A stretch of 64,000 nt of DNA from Amycolatopsis sp. MtRt-6 (GCF_017308975.1 NZ_JADWPD010000003.1:1-64000), one strand, 5' to 3'; counted from the first letter of the stretch, positions 15,772-24,506 are shown. The notes: generated by a model from the letters alone, not told the origin. A program made the numbers and translations.

Positions 15772-16368
15772 TCACTCCTCCAGTGCGATCCGGGGCCGGT
15801 CAGGTTCACGCCGGATGCCAGTCAGGACACCGTCGACGGCCTGTTCGGCCACACGCTCGGTGAGCGGCAGGTGGCCGAAGAACACCCGATAGTACAGCGG
15901 TGAAGCCAGGGCATCCAGGACGAAGTCCAGGTCAATATCGGAACGTATCTCGCCGTGTTCTATCGCGGAATGCAGGGTGGCGGCGGTTGTTGCGCGGCGA
16001 GTGTCGAAGATCCGACGGCGGAACTCGGCAGCCAGTTCGGGATCGGATGCGAGATCGCCGATCAGGGCGGGCAATGCGCGGCCGAGAGCGGTGCCGGAGA
16101 GTGAGCGCACCAAGGTCGTCATCCCGTCGACCAGATCCCGGCGCAGGTCTCCGGTGTTGGGAGTCGGGGTGACACCCATCGTCCGGGCCACGGCGTCAAC
16201 CACCAGATGACGTTTCGACGGCCAGCGCCGGTACACCGCAGGGCGATGGACGCCAGCCTCGGCCGCGACCGCACCCATGGTGAGTTGCTGGTAGCCGACC
16301 TTGCTCAGCAAGTCAATCGTCGCGGCCAGGATCGCGTCGTCTATCCGGGTATCTCGAGTGCGCACCAC
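15772..16368 (-). CDS. TetR-family regulator of the VOC operon
   Basis: 198 residues, complete. The HTH occupies residues ~9-55 (IDDAILAATIDLLSKVGYQQ, LTMGAVAAEAGVHRPAVYRR). The C-terminus is a TetR_C_11-like domain (ALPALIGDLASDPELAAEFR, LDFVLDALASPLYYRVFFGH). It lies 10 bases downstream of the VOC gene on the same strand, so it is second in a two-gene operon. The palindrome at 16812-16828, directly before the VOC start, is its probable operator, giving negative autoregulation. Confidence 0.85.
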   Translation of the reverse strand: MVRTRDTRIDDAILAATIDLLSKVGYQQLTMGAVAAEAGVHRPAVYRRWPSKRHLVVDAVARTMGVTPTPNTGDLRRDLVDGMTTLVRSLSGTALGRALPALIGDLASDPELAAEFRRRIFDTRRATTAATLHSAIEHGEIRSDIDLDFVLDALASPLYYRVFFGHLPLTERVAEQAVDGVLTGIRREPDRPRIALEE

Positions 16369-16378
16369 ACGCGCAACT

Positions 16379-16804
16379 CTAGAAAACCGGCTTCGGCACC
16401 AGGACGACTCGCCAGCCGTCTGGGTCCTCGAAGGTCAGCGCGCCGACCCCGTCCCAGTACGGATTCTCCGCAGCGACCGGTTCGTGCCCGGCCACGCCCA
16501 AACGCTCCGCCACCTCGTACATCCGCGCATCGCCATGGAAGTACAGGACCAGCAGGTTTTCCGCACTCGGCGCCGGGCAGGGACTGCCGTCGACATGGGT
16601 GGTGAATTCCAGGTGGTATCCGGTGCCGGGCAACCCGAGCATTACACCGTCGTAGCCGGCGTGGTTGTCGAACCGATAGAGCACCGGGAGTCCGATTGCC
16701 GTCGCGTAGAACTCCTCGACCTCGGCGAGCTTGTCGGTCGGCCGGGCCATGCGCACCTGCGCGACGTCGAGTTCGGCTGGCCATTCGCTTGTTGTCACCG
16801 TCAT
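16379..16804 (-). CDS. VOC-family protein, possible detoxification enzyme
   Basis: 141 residues from ATG at 16804. An upstream in-frame start at 16819 would sit inside the operator. Two VOC repeats are visible: VAQVRMARPTDKLAEVEEFY, ATAIGLPVLYRF with GTGYHLEFTTH (His/Glu candidate metal ligands), then LVLYFHGDARMYEVAERLGV and LTFEDPDGWRVVLVPKP. The arrangement with TetR resembles inducible resistance or lactoylglutathione-lyase-like modules; the substrate is unknown. Confidence 0.82.
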   Translation of the reverse strand: MTVTTSEWPAELDVAQVRMARPTDKLAEVEEFYATAIGLPVLYRFDNHAGYDGVMLGLPGTGYHLEFTTHVDGSPCPAPSAENLLVLYFHGDARMYEVAERLGVAGHEPVAAENPYWDGVGALTFEDPDGWRVVLVPKPVF

Positions 16805-16811
16805 ACTTAAA

Positions 16812-16828
16812 CGGTACACGTTGTACCG
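16812..16828. promoter_or_regulatory. TetR operator before the VOC-TetR operon
   Basis: Seven-base arms CGGTACA and TGTACCG flank CGT, a perfect 17-bp inverted repeat lying 8 bases before the VOC ATG. Size, symmetry and position are those of a TetR operator overlapping the promoter and leader. Confidence 0.65.
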
Positions 16829-17006
16829 ATATGAGACAACTACGCTACTCGGGGTGTGACGTCGGCGCAGCTCACGACCTGATGATCACCGAACCCGCTG
16901 CCGTCGCCGAGTTCCCCTCCGCCCCTCTGGCCCACACGCCCAAACCAGCTCCTGCACGGGCGTGCATCACGCGGACAAGACCGCACCGCCTGCAGGAGGC
17001 CGACTG

Positions 17007-17876
17007 TCAGGTCAACAAATGGCCGAGCAGCGTGTGGGTCGCTGGACTCGACGCCTCAGCGGCGCGGTAGGCCAGCGCCAGGGTGAGCGGCCAGTCCGGT
17101 AGGTCGCTCACCGGGAGTTCGGTCAGGGTGCCGGCAGCCAGGTCGGGGGCGACCGTGACGCGGGGCAGCACACCGACGTGCGAGCGGCGGCGAGCGAGGG
17201 CAGCCGCCGTTTCTGCCGTTGAGACGGTGTGCAGCCGATGCGCTGGGATGGGCACGGTACGCAGCAGCGTGAGGAACCGCTCGGCGCCAGGACCCCAGGC
17301 CGTACACGCGATCGAGGCCTCGGCGAGTTCGGAGACGCTCAGTTCGGTGCGCCGGGCGAGCGGGTGGTCGGGGTGCGCGACGCAGACCATCGGGTCGGTG
17401 CGAAACGGCACGACGACGATCGTGCTCGGGTGTGAGACGGGTACGACGAGTCCAATGTCGATGGTTCCGTCCGCGAGCCGGTCGATGATCTCCTCGCTGT
17501 GCGCGTCGGTGGCGTTGACCGCGCGGCCGAGCGGGGCCAGCGCGTCCAGCACCACCGGGAGCAGGCTGGGCGCGAAACTGGCGTGCATGGCTACCCGTAT
17601 CGTGGGTGGCGCGTCCTCGGCGCGGACCGCGGTCACCGCCTCGTCGGCGAGAGCCAGGCAGCGCTGCGCATAGGGCAGCAACCGCTCGGCGGCTTGGGTC
17701 AGTCGCACGCCCCGGCCGCCGCGCAGGAACAGCTGTACGCCGAGGTCGCGCTCCAGCCGGGCGATCCGGTCACTGACCGCTGGTTGGCTCAAGTGCAGCC
17801 GAGCCGCGCCCCGGCCGAAGCTGCCGGCCGCCGCCACCGAGCGGAACACCCGCAGGTCCTCCAGAGACAAACTCAT
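17007..17876 (-). CDS. LysR-family transcriptional regulator
   Basis: 289 residues, full length. The N-terminal HTH (LEDLRVFRSVAAAGSFGRGA, LSQPAVSDRIARLERDLGVQ) is followed by the periplasmic-binding-like effector domain (IRVAMHASFAPSLLPVVLDA, DGTIDIGLVVP, VCVAHPDHPLARR). It is divergent from the PLP decarboxylase with 72 bases between starts, the standard LysR arrangement, so it is the probable activator of that gene. An imperfect dyad ATCGG(N14)CCGAT (17898-17921) lies in the gap. Confidence 0.88.
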   Translation of the reverse strand: MSLSLEDLRVFRSVAAAGSFGRGAARLHLSQPAVSDRIARLERDLGVQLFLRGGRGVRLTQAAERLLPYAQRCLALADEAVTAVRAEDAPPTIRVAMHASFAPSLLPVVLDALAPLGRAVNATDAHSEEIIDRLADGTIDIGLVVPVSHPSTIVVVPFRTDPMVCVAHPDHPLARRTELSVSELAEASIACTAWGPGAERFLTLLRTVPIPAHRLHTVSTAETAAALARRRSHVGVLPRVTVAPDLAAGTLTELPVSDLPDWPLTLALAYRAAEASSPATHTLLGHLLT

Positions 17877-17948
17877 CGGAAGATCCTATGGCTGCCCATC
17901 GGCAACTGCCCTCTACCCGATAGTGACGATCATGGAGAAGCTGGCGGC

Positions 17949-19448
17949 ATGGTGGAGTTCAGTGCGTCGGCGATGGCTGAAGAGCATGCCGACCTCGGTG
18001 CGGCGATGACCGAGATGATCACCGACTACGTGCGTGGCCTCGATGACGCACCGGTGTGTTCGGCGGCGACCCCGTCGCAACTGACCACGTTGCTGCATGG
18101 CGCGATGCCGGTCGAGGGCATCAGTGCGATGGAGGTGCTGGAGGTGTTGCGGCAGAAGATCGTGCCGCATGCCACCACCATTTCCAGTCCGCGCTACTTC
18201 GGGTTGTTCAATCCGGCGCCGTTGCCGGTCGCGGTGTGGGTGGACGCATTGTGTGCGGCGCTGAACCAGAACAGCGCGGCCTGGCGGCAGTCGCCCTCGG
18301 TCAGCGCGCTGGAGTCGGTTGTGATCGGTTGGCTCGGCGAGCTGATCGGCCAACCCGGGACCGGTTTCGGCACATTGACCAGCGGAGGCTCGGAAGCGAA
18401 CCTCATCGCGCTGAAGTGCGCCCGGGACCGGGCTGTCCGACAGGCCACGCACGCCGGTCTGGCCGGGACCGATGCGCCGATCCGGGTCTACGCCTCCGAA
18501 CAAGGGCATTACTCGCTGCGGCGCAGCGTGGACATCCTCGGCATCGGCCGAGACAACCTGCGCGCCATCGACACCGACACGTGCTTCCGTATCCGCCTCG
18601 ACGATCTGCGCACGGCCATCGAGGCCGACCTGGCGCGGGGTTACCGGCCTGCCGCGATCGTCGGCATCGCCGGATCCACCTCGACCGGCGCCATCGACCC
18701 GCTCGACGCCCTTGCCGACCTCGCGGCCGAGTACGGCATCTGGTACCACGTGGACGCGGCGTACGGAGGTGCGCTCGCGTTCTCCGCAGCGCACGGCACA
18801 CTCCTGCGCGGAATCGAACGCGCCGACTCGGTCACCCTAGATCCGCACAAGTGGTTGTTCGTGCCGTTCGCCTGCGGCGCCCTGCTCACCCGGCACGGAA
18901 GCGCCAGCCTACGTGCCGCGTTCGACTGCACCCCCGAGTACCTGGACGAGCAGCGCGGTGACGACGACGGCGGCCTTGACTTCTTCCGCTACGGCCAGCT
19001 GGGCTCACGCAGGAGCAACGTGTTGAAACTGTGGGCCGCGTTGTGCCGGCTCGGCCGGCGTGGTTACGCGGAGGTCATCGACCGGCAGCTCGCACTCACC
19101 CACCGCCTCGCCACCCGACTGTCCACAAGGGAAGACTTCGAGGTGGTCGGTGAGGTGCAAACCGCGGTGTGCTGTACCCGATTTCTGCCCGCTGAGCTGC
19201 GTGACGCTCCAGGTCCAGTACAGGACGAGGTGCAGCAACGACTGCAGCAGCGGATCGAGCGAGGTGGCCGGGCGTGGCTGGCCACCACCGTGCTGCGCGG
19301 GAGGCGCGTCCTGCGGATCAACGTCAACAGCGTGCTGACCCGCGCCGAGCACATCGACGAGCTCGTGGCCCTGCTCCAGCAGGAAGCCGGCGCTGTGCTC
19401 GCCGAGCAGTCGCTCAGCCGGCTGCCGCCGGTCCTGCACGTTCCATGA
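17949..19448 (+). CDS. Group II PLP-dependent amino-acid decarboxylase
   Basis: 499 residues from ATG at 17949. The fold-type I group II decarboxylase signature is complete: SGGSEAN (residues ~145-151, phosphate binding), His187 in EQGHYS stacking on PLP, Asp269 in HVDAAYGG, and Lys301 in DPHKWLFVPF forming the Schiff base. The family decarboxylates aromatic amino acids, glutamate, 2,4-diaminobutyrate or cysteine sulfinate; the substrate cannot be decided from sequence here. It carries a longer C-terminal helical region (~390-499). Likely product is an amine for a specialised metabolite or for acid or osmotic response. Control by the divergent LysR protein is probable. Confidence 0.85.
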   Translation: MVEFSASAMAEEHADLGAAMTEMITDYVRGLDDAPVCSAATPSQLTTLLHGAMPVEGISAMEVLEVLRQKIVPHATTISSPRYFGLFNPAPLPVAVWVDALCAALNQNSAAWRQSPSVSALESVVIGWLGELIGQPGTGFGTLTSGGSEANLIALKCARDRAVRQATHAGLAGTDAPIRVYASEQGHYSLRRSVDILGIGRDNLRAIDTDTCFRIRLDDLRTAIEADLARGYRPAAIVGIAGSTSTGAIDPLDALADLAAEYGIWYHVDAAYGGALAFSAAHGTLLRGIERADSVTLDPHKWLFVPFACGALLTRHGSASLRAAFDCTPEYLDEQRGDDDGGLDFFRYGQLGSRRSNVLKLWAALCRLGRRGYAEVIDRQLALTHRLATRLSTREDFEVVGEVQTAVCCTRFLPAELRDAPGPVQDEVQQRLQQRIERGGRAWLATTVLRGRRVLRINVNSVLTRAEHIDELVALLQQEAGAVLAEQSLSRLPPVLHVP

Positions 19449-19874
19449 ACGCGCTCACCTCGATATTTCCGGACGTTCGGTTGCCGTCGCCATGATCGAT
19501 CCGCAAGGTGGATCTGGAACATGTTCTCTTGGTCGATCACCTGCTGTTGGTGGTCCACCGACCGGCAGTGTGGTGGTCCCGCGACAGCTGGCAAACGACA
19601 CCACCTGGGCCTGCACCTTCGCCTCGGCCAAGGGCGGAAAGGATCAAGGAACCGCCGAGTGTGCCCGCCTCACGAGCCGGGATCGGCCGCGGTCGGACTT
19701 CACAAATACAAGCCCCCACCGAACCGGGACTGTAAAACGTTCGTTTGACAGACCCTATCAAGCAGGTGATCACTTGGCGCCAGAGGTAGACGGTCGAGGA
19801 ACCCTTGTAACGAAGAGGGCAGAGATTAGGTTGGCTTTGTCCAAAACGCCGAGAGTTCGGGTCGTGAAACGTTG
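19449..19874. other. Gene-free boundary between accessory region and tRNA-Ala
   Basis: No reading frame here looks like a known protein and codon bias is weak. The stretch is visibly less GC-rich between about 19690 and 19870 than the flanking genes. It joins the accessory region to the 3' end of tRNA-Ala, so an attachment site would be expected at its right edge. I could not find a second copy of the tRNA 3' end in this window. Confidence 0.4.
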
Positions 19875-19947
19875 TGGAGCTGAGGGGAATCGAACCCCTG
19901 ACCTTCTCGATGCGAACGAGACGCGCTACCAACTGCGCTACAGCCCC
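19875..19947 (-). tRNA. tRNA-Ala (anticodon CGC)
   Basis: 73 nt cloverleaf on the minus strand. The acceptor stem pairs GGGGCTG with CAGCTCC (one G-U), the anticodon stem TCTCG/CGAGA encloses TTCGCAT, giving anticodon CGC for GCG codons, and the T-loop reads TTCGAAT. The discriminator base is A and CCA is not encoded. Its 3' end faces the accessory region. Confidence 0.95.
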
Positions 19948-20001
19948 TTGGTCGTGCTCGTAGAGCTTAGCAGTGCCCCACGAGCACCCCACGCAGGGGG
20001 G

Positions 20002-20835
20002 TCACTCGCCCACCGCACGCCGATATGGCCCGGTCCCAGGCTCGTCCAGCTCCTCGAACGCGGGGTCCTCGTCGTCCAGGTCGACGACCACCGCGCTGCG
20101 GCGGACGCGGGATGTCGGGGACGGGCGGCGCTCGACCACCTCGCGGCGGACCGGCTCCACGACCTCGACGTCCTCGACCTCGGCGCGTTCCTCTTCCACC
20201 GGGGCCGAAACCGAAGGAGCCTGAACAGACGGGCGCCGCGGCGCTCGGGTGCTGTTGAAGCGGGCGAGCCGGCGCTGCCGGATCTCCTCCTCGATGCGCA
20301 CCTGGCGGCGCAGGTACACGAGGTACCCGACGAGCACGACGTCGATCGCGCCGTGACCCCACCAGGCCAGCGGGAAGACGAAGCCGGCGACGGCTCCGCT
20401 GATCACCGCCAGCGCGAGCAGGATGACGACGATGCGCTGCCGGAAGCTGTACTTGGCGCGCGCCGCGATCTCGGCGGCTTCGGGGTCGAAGCCGCCCCGG
20501 CCGGGCCGGTAGCCGGGCCGGTCGCGTTCGGCCCGGCGGTCGCGGGCCGGTTGCGGGAGCGGCTCGGGCTCGACGTCGGGTTCCTCGAGGTCGTCGTCGA
20601 GCTCGAGGTCGGCCTCCAGTTCAGCGAGATCGTCCTCGACCGAGGGCCGGGACTTCCCGGGATCGTCGGACATGGCGAATTCCTCCCGGTCTTCGTTGCG
20701 TCCACTGCGCACGACCCTGGCCGCGAGCGCGGAGTCGGCCGTCCTCGCGACCTGCTGCCGCCGTCGCGCGACCATGGGCACGAGTACGACGAGCCATGCC
20801 GCGGCGAGCGCGACGATGATCACGGAGCTGGGCAT
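20002..20835 (-). CDS. glpR: Gephyrin-like molybdotransferase receptor (GlpR/SepX type)
   Basis: 277 residues. A single N-terminal transmembrane helix (residues ~4-22, VIIVALAAAWLVVLVPMVA) is followed by RRRQQ, an acidic cytoplasmic linker (residues ~65-100), and a second pair of helices around 133-172. The C-terminal cytoplasmic tail is charged and ends in GPYRRAVGE. This layout and its position two genes from glp identify it as the actinobacterial GlpR, orthologous in position to M. tuberculosis Rv0996; it tethers Glp to the membrane and links it to the divisome in Corynebacteriales, with a related role reported for Streptomyces SepX. ATG at 20835. The gap of 163 bases to the GNAT gene suggests its own promoter. 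Confidence 0.8.
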   Translation of the reverse strand: MPSSVIIVALAAAWLVVLVPMVARRRQQVARTADSALAARVVRSGRNEDREEFAMSDDPGKSRPSVEDDLAELEADLELDDDLEEPDVEPEPLPQPARDRRAERDRPGYRPGRGGFDPEAAEIAARAKYSFRQRIVVILLALAVISGAVAGFVFPLAWWGHGAIDVVLVGYLVYLRRQVRIEEEIRQRRLARFNSTRAPRRPSVQAPSVSAPVEEERAEVEDVEVVEPVRREVVERRPSPTSRVRRSAVVVDLDDEDPAFEELDEPGTGPYRRAVGE

Positions 20836-20998
20836 CTCCCGTCACCTCCCCCGATCCTTCCACCATGAATCACGTTAGTCACAGGAGTAACAGATCAGGC
20901 GGAGGCTCGCCGGGTTCGATCACGGAAAAGCCTCACCGGATTAGGTGAAACTCACAGCATGTGGTAACGCGACTACCGACCCGGGTGGGTAATCACGT

Positions 20999-21667
20999 TC
21001 AGGCGTAGTCGGCGCGGCCCGCCGCGACGAGCCGAGACACCAGCCCGGCGCCGGTTTCTTCGCGCGTGATGGCGTAGCAGTAGTGGTCCCGCCAGGCGCC
21101 CGCCACGTCGAGGTAGCGTTCGAACAGACCCTCGCGCCGGTAGCCCGCCTTGGTGAGAACCCGCAGGCTGGCGGCGTTTTCCGGGCGCACGGTGGCCTCC
21201 AGCCGGTGCAGGCCGGCCGGCCCGAAGGCGTGGTCGGTCACGAGGGCGACGGCCGCCGTCGCGACCCCGCCGCGGACCACCTCCGAGGACACCCAGTAGC
21301 CGATCCAGGCCGACCGCAGCGACGCCCGGATGACGTTACCCACGGTGATCTGCCCCGCGAGACGCCCGTCCAGGGTGATGGTGAACGCGAGACACTGACC
21401 ACGCCGAGCGAGCGACCGCAGGGCAGCCCACTGCGACGGCCACGACCAGAAGGCGTTGCGTTCGGGCCACGGACCGATGCCAGTGGGCTCCCACATTTCG
21501 AGGTGCGCGCGGTCCCGGAGCCGGATCCGGCTCCACTCGCCGGCGTCGCGCAGCCGCACCGGCCGGATCGCGACCTCGCCCGCCGGCACCCGCAGCGGGC
21601 CGAGCCGCGCCGGCCAGCCCGGGTGCCGGCTTTCGACCGGGTAGGACACGCCCGACACGGAGTTCAT
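20999..21667 (-). CDS. RimJ/RimL-like GNAT acetyltransferase
   Basis: 222 residues with a complete ribosomal-protein-acetyltransferase-type GNAT domain: VRLRDAGEWSRIRLRDRAHL, FTITLDGRLAGQITVGNVI, IGYWVSSEVVRGGVATAAVA, then GLHRLEATVRPENAASLRVL and GYRREGLFERYLDVAGAWRD. It matches the position and type of M. tuberculosis Rv0995 (annotated RimJ), between glp and glpR. Its start overlaps the glp stop by one base (TGATG), so it is translationally coupled to glp. The actual substrate is unproven; ribosomal S5 acetylation is only the family precedent. Confidence 0.85.
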   Translation of the reverse strand: MNSVSGVSYPVESRHPGWPARLGPLRVPAGEVAIRPVRLRDAGEWSRIRLRDRAHLEMWEPTGIGPWPERNAFWSWPSQWAALRSLARRGQCLAFTITLDGRLAGQITVGNVIRASLRSAWIGYWVSSEVVRGGVATAAVALVTDHAFGPAGLHRLEATVRPENAASLRVLTKAGYRREGLFERYLDVAGAWRDHYCYAITREETGAGLVSRLVAAGRADYA

Positions 21668-22944
21668 CAGGCCCGTTGCGCCAGGAAGGTGACTTGGACC
21701 TGTTCGCCCGCGGGGACGTCGGTCGCCTCTTCCGGCACGTTGATCAGGCAGTTCGCCTCGGCCAGCGAGGCGAGCAGGTGCGCCCCGGACTGGCCGAGCG
21801 GCTGGACCAGGTACTCGCCGTTGGCCTCGTCGCGCAGCAGCTGGCCACGCAGGAAGCCGCGCCGTCCCGCGGTCGAGGTGATCGGCGACAGCAGCCGCGC
21901 GCCGACGATCCGCCGGTGCGGGTTGCGGGTCCCGCGCGCCGCCCGGATCAGCGGCCGCACCAGCACCTCGAACACCACCAGCGCGCTCATCGGGTTGCCC
22001 GGGATGAGGAACGTCGGCACCGAGTCGGGGCCGAGCCTGCCGAACCCCTGGACCGAGCCCGGGTGCATCGCCACCCGCGTCATGTCGATCCGGCCGAGGT
22101 CGGACAGCGCGGCGTGGACCTCGTCACCGGTGGCGCCCCCGGCGCCACCCGCGACCACCACGATCTCCGACATCAGCAGCCGGCCCTCGACGACCTCCCG
22201 CAGCCGCTTCGGCTCGCTCGGCACGATGCCGACTCGGCTGACCTCGGCGCCCGCGTCCCGGGCGGCCGCGGCCAGCGCGTAGGAGTTGACGTCGTAGACC
22301 TGCCCCACCGACGGCGTCCGGTCGATGTCGACCAGCTCGTCGCCGACGGACACGATCGACACGCGCGGCCGCGGGTAGACGAGCACCTTCGCGCGGCCGA
22401 CCGCGGCCAGCAGGCCCACCTGGGCCGAGCCGATCGTGTCGCCGCGGCGCACCGCGACGTCGCCGATCTGGACGTCCTCGCCCGCCCGCCGCACGTACCC
22501 CGCCGACGGCACCGAGCGGTGCACCGTGACCTTGGCCTGGTGCCCGTCGGTGTAGGCGAGCGGCACGACGGCGTCGGCCAGCGTCGGCAGCGGCGCGCCG
22601 GTGTCGACGCGCACGGCCTGGCCGGGCTGGAGCCGCCGCGGCTGGCGCGAGCCCGCCGCGATCTCCCCGACGACCGGCAGCTGCACCGGCTCCTGCCCGG
22701 CGTTGCGCACGTCGACGCTGCGCACCGCGTACCCGTCGATCGCGGCCTGGTCGAACCCGGGCAGCGCGTGCTCGGCGACCACCTCCTCGGCGCAGAGCAG
22801 GCCCTGGGCCTCGGAGATCGCCACCCGCACCGGCTGGGGCCGGACGGCGGCGTCCAAGGTCATCGAGATCTGCGCGTCGACCGAGCGCAGCTCGGCCTCG
22901 TCCCCGGCCACCTCGGGCCGTGCCGCGTCGAGGGATTCCGTCAT
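21667..22944 (-). CDS. glp: Gephyrin-like molybdotransferase Glp (MoeA family)
   Basis: 425 residues from ATG at 22944; an upstream GTG at 22977 would overlap galU more deeply. Domains in order: MoeA N-terminal (ARPQ-like EAQGLLCAEEVVAEHALPGF, then DQAAIDGYAVRS), molybdopterin-binding core (VYDVNSYALAAAARDAGAEV, VVAGGAGGATGDEVHAAL), and MoeA C-terminal (from ~345). In Corynebacteriales this paralogue of MoeA is a moonlighting divisome protein that binds FtsZ and GlpR; whether it also inserts molybdenum is less clear. The ATG overlaps the galU stop (ATGA) and the 3' end overlaps the GNAT gene, so galU-glp-rimJ are one operon. A molybdoenzyme (35284-36399) and a MoaB-type protein (27239-27739) are nearby. 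Confidence 0.88.
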   Translation of the reverse strand: MTESLDAARPEVAGDEAELRSVDAQISMTLDAAVRPQPVRVAISEAQGLLCAEEVVAEHALPGFDQAAIDGYAVRSVDVRNAGQEPVQLPVVGEIAAGSRQPRRLQPGQAVRVDTGAPLPTLADAVVPLAYTDGHQAKVTVHRSVPSAGYVRRAGEDVQIGDVAVRRGDTIGSAQVGLLAAVGRAKVLVYPRPRVSIVSVGDELVDIDRTPSVGQVYDVNSYALAAAARDAGAEVSRVGIVPSEPKRLREVVEGRLLMSEIVVVAGGAGGATGDEVHAALSDLGRIDMTRVAMHPGSVQGFGRLGPDSVPTFLIPGNPMSALVVFEVLVRPLIRAARGTRNPHRRIVGARLLSPITSTAGRRGFLRGQLLRDEANGEYLVQPLGQSGAHLLASLAEANCLINVPEEATDVPAGEQVQVTFLAQRA

Positions 22945-23846
22945 GGGCGCTCTGTCCCGATCCGTTCCGTCAGCCACGCTCGTAAAGATGGCCCGTACTC
23001 GGGCGTTTCAAGCGCGAAATCGACCGCGGCGCGCAGGAAACCACCCGGATTCCCCAGGTCGTGGCGGCCACCGCGGTGGACGACGACGTGCACCGGGTGC
23101 CCCTCGCTGATCAGCAGCGCGACCGCGTCGGTCAGCTGCAGCTCGCCGCCGCTGCCCGGGGTGATCCGCTTGAGCGCGTCGAAGATCGCCCGGTCGAGCA
23201 GGTACCGCCCGGCCGCGGCGTAGGTCGACGGCGCGTCCTCCGGCTTCGGCTTCTCGACCATCCCGTGCACGCGCTTGACGTCGTCGTCGTCGGTGTCGGT
23301 GACGTCGAAGACGCCGTACGGCGAGATCTCGGCCTTCGGGATGTCGAACGCGCAGAGCACGCTGCCGCCGTGCTCGGCGCGGACCGCGCTCATCCGCTCG
23401 AGCACACCGGTGGGCAGCACCAGGTCGTCGGGCAGCAGCACGGCGACGGCCTCGTCGTCCGGACGCAGGTTCGGTTCGGCCTGCGCGACGGCGTGGCCGA
23501 GGCCGAGGGCCTGCTCCTGGATGGCGGTTTCGACGGCGAGCAGGTCGGAGCCCCGGCGCACCTTCTCGAGCAGGGCGGTCTTGCCCTTGCTCTCGAGGTT
23601 CTCCTCGAGCTCGGGCTGCTTTTCGAAGTACCGGACCACGGCGTCCTTGCCCGGCGAAGTCACGATGACCAGGCGTTCCGCACCGGCGGCGGCGGCCTCG
23701 GCCGCGACCAGCTCGATGCCGGGGGTGTCCACCACCGGCAGGAGCTCCTTGGGGACGGCCTTCGTCGCCGGGAGGAACCGTGTCCCGAGGCCGGCGGCAG
23801 GCACGATGGCGGTTCTGAACGTCTGGGTGGTTGCGGCGCCCGTCAT
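22941..23846 (-). CDS. galU: UTP-glucose-1-phosphate uridylyltransferase
   Basis: 301 residues from ATG at 23846. The nucleotidyltransferase motif AAGLGTRFLPATKAVPKELL, the VTSPGKDAVVRYFE segment, the metal-site region LLPDDLVL, the acceptor loop VEKPKPEDAPS and the GRYLLDRAIFD/GGELQLTDAV block are all present. GalU makes UDP-glucose for cell-wall glycans, trehalose and the Leloir pathway; galT at 38616 uses the same metabolites. It is divergent from the 5-formyl-THF cyclo-ligase gene with a 24-base gap, so promoters must overlap the coding ends, and it leads the galU-glp-rimJ operon. Confidence 0.95.
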   Translation of the reverse strand: MTGAATTQTFRTAIVPAAGLGTRFLPATKAVPKELLPVVDTPGIELVAAEAAAAGAERLVIVTSPGKDAVVRYFEKQPELEENLESKGKTALLEKVRRGSDLLAVETAIQEQALGLGHAVAQAEPNLRPDDEAVAVLLPDDLVLPTGVLERMSAVRAEHGGSVLCAFDIPKAEISPYGVFDVTDTDDDDVKRVHGMVEKPKPEDAPSTYAAAGRYLLDRAIFDALKRITPGSGGELQLTDAVALLISEGHPVHVVVHRGGRHDLGNPGGFLRAAVDFALETPEYGPSLRAWLTERIGTERP

Positions 23847-23870
23847 GGGCGCAGAGCCTAACGTGAGGTC

Positions 23871-24461
23871 ATGCACGCGCTGGGCAATGAGCACCTGAGC
23901 AAGGCGGAGTGGCGTGAGCGGGTGACACGCGCCCGGGCGGGGCAGGCAGCCGAATCACGCGCCCGGGAGGCGTCGGCGCTGGTCAGTGCGGTGTCGAAGG
24001 TCACAGCGAGCACCGTGTGCGCGTACCTGCCGTTCGGCACCGAGCCGGGCACGACGGCGTTCGTCGACGCGCTGGTGGCCGGCGGTGCGCGGGTGCTGCT
24101 GCCCGTCATCCGGTCGCGGACGGAGCCGCTCGACTGGGCCGAGTACACGGGCGAGGCCGATCTGGTGCCCAGCCTGTTCCGCGGCATCCGCGAACCGGGC
24201 GGGCAACGCCTGGGTACCGAGGCCGTGGGGGCGGCCGAGCTGGTGCTGGTGCCCGCGCTGGCCGTGGACCGCCGGGGCGTCCGGCTCGGGCGCGGGGCCG
24301 GGCACTACGACCGTTCGCTGGTCTTCGCCGCGGCCGGCGCCGCGCTGGTGGCCGTCGTGCGGGACGAAGAGCTGGTCGAACGGCTGCCCGGGGAACCGCA
24401 CGACGTGCGCATGACCGGGGCGTTGACGCCGGGTCGAGGCGTGGTCGAGCTCCCGGTGTGA
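23871..24461 (+). CDS. 5-formyltetrahydrofolate cyclo-ligase
   Basis: 196 residues, full family length. Seen are the N-terminal LSKAEWRERVTRAR helix, YLPFGTEPGTTAFVDAL, VLLPVIRSRTEPLDWAEY, and the ATP/substrate motif VPALAVDRRGVRLGRGAGHYDR (GRGxGxYDR). It converts 5-formyl-THF to methenyl-THF using ATP. The place next to galU and before the FmdB gene corresponds to M. tuberculosis Rv0992c. ATG at 23871. Confidence 0.92.
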   Translation: MHALGNEHLSKAEWRERVTRARAGQAAESRAREASALVSAVSKVTASTVCAYLPFGTEPGTTAFVDALVAGGARVLLPVIRSRTEPLDWAEYTGEADLVPSLFRGIREPGGQRLGTEAVGAAELVLVPALAVDRRGVRLGRGAGHYDRSLVFAAAGAALVAVVRDEELVERLPGEPHDVRMTGALTPGRGVVELPV

Positions 24462-24506
24462 GCAACCTGGAATTGCTTTCGGGGAAGGTTTTCCCGCACA
24501 ATCGAG

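Noticed and set aside
16830..17006. Short plus-strand frame after the VOC operator
   Set aside because: No ribosome-binding site, and its composition resembles random GC-rich DNA.
19492..19870. Plus-strand frame running into tRNA-Ala
   Set aside because: It reads through the tRNA gene and on into antisense of glpR; no protein-like pattern.
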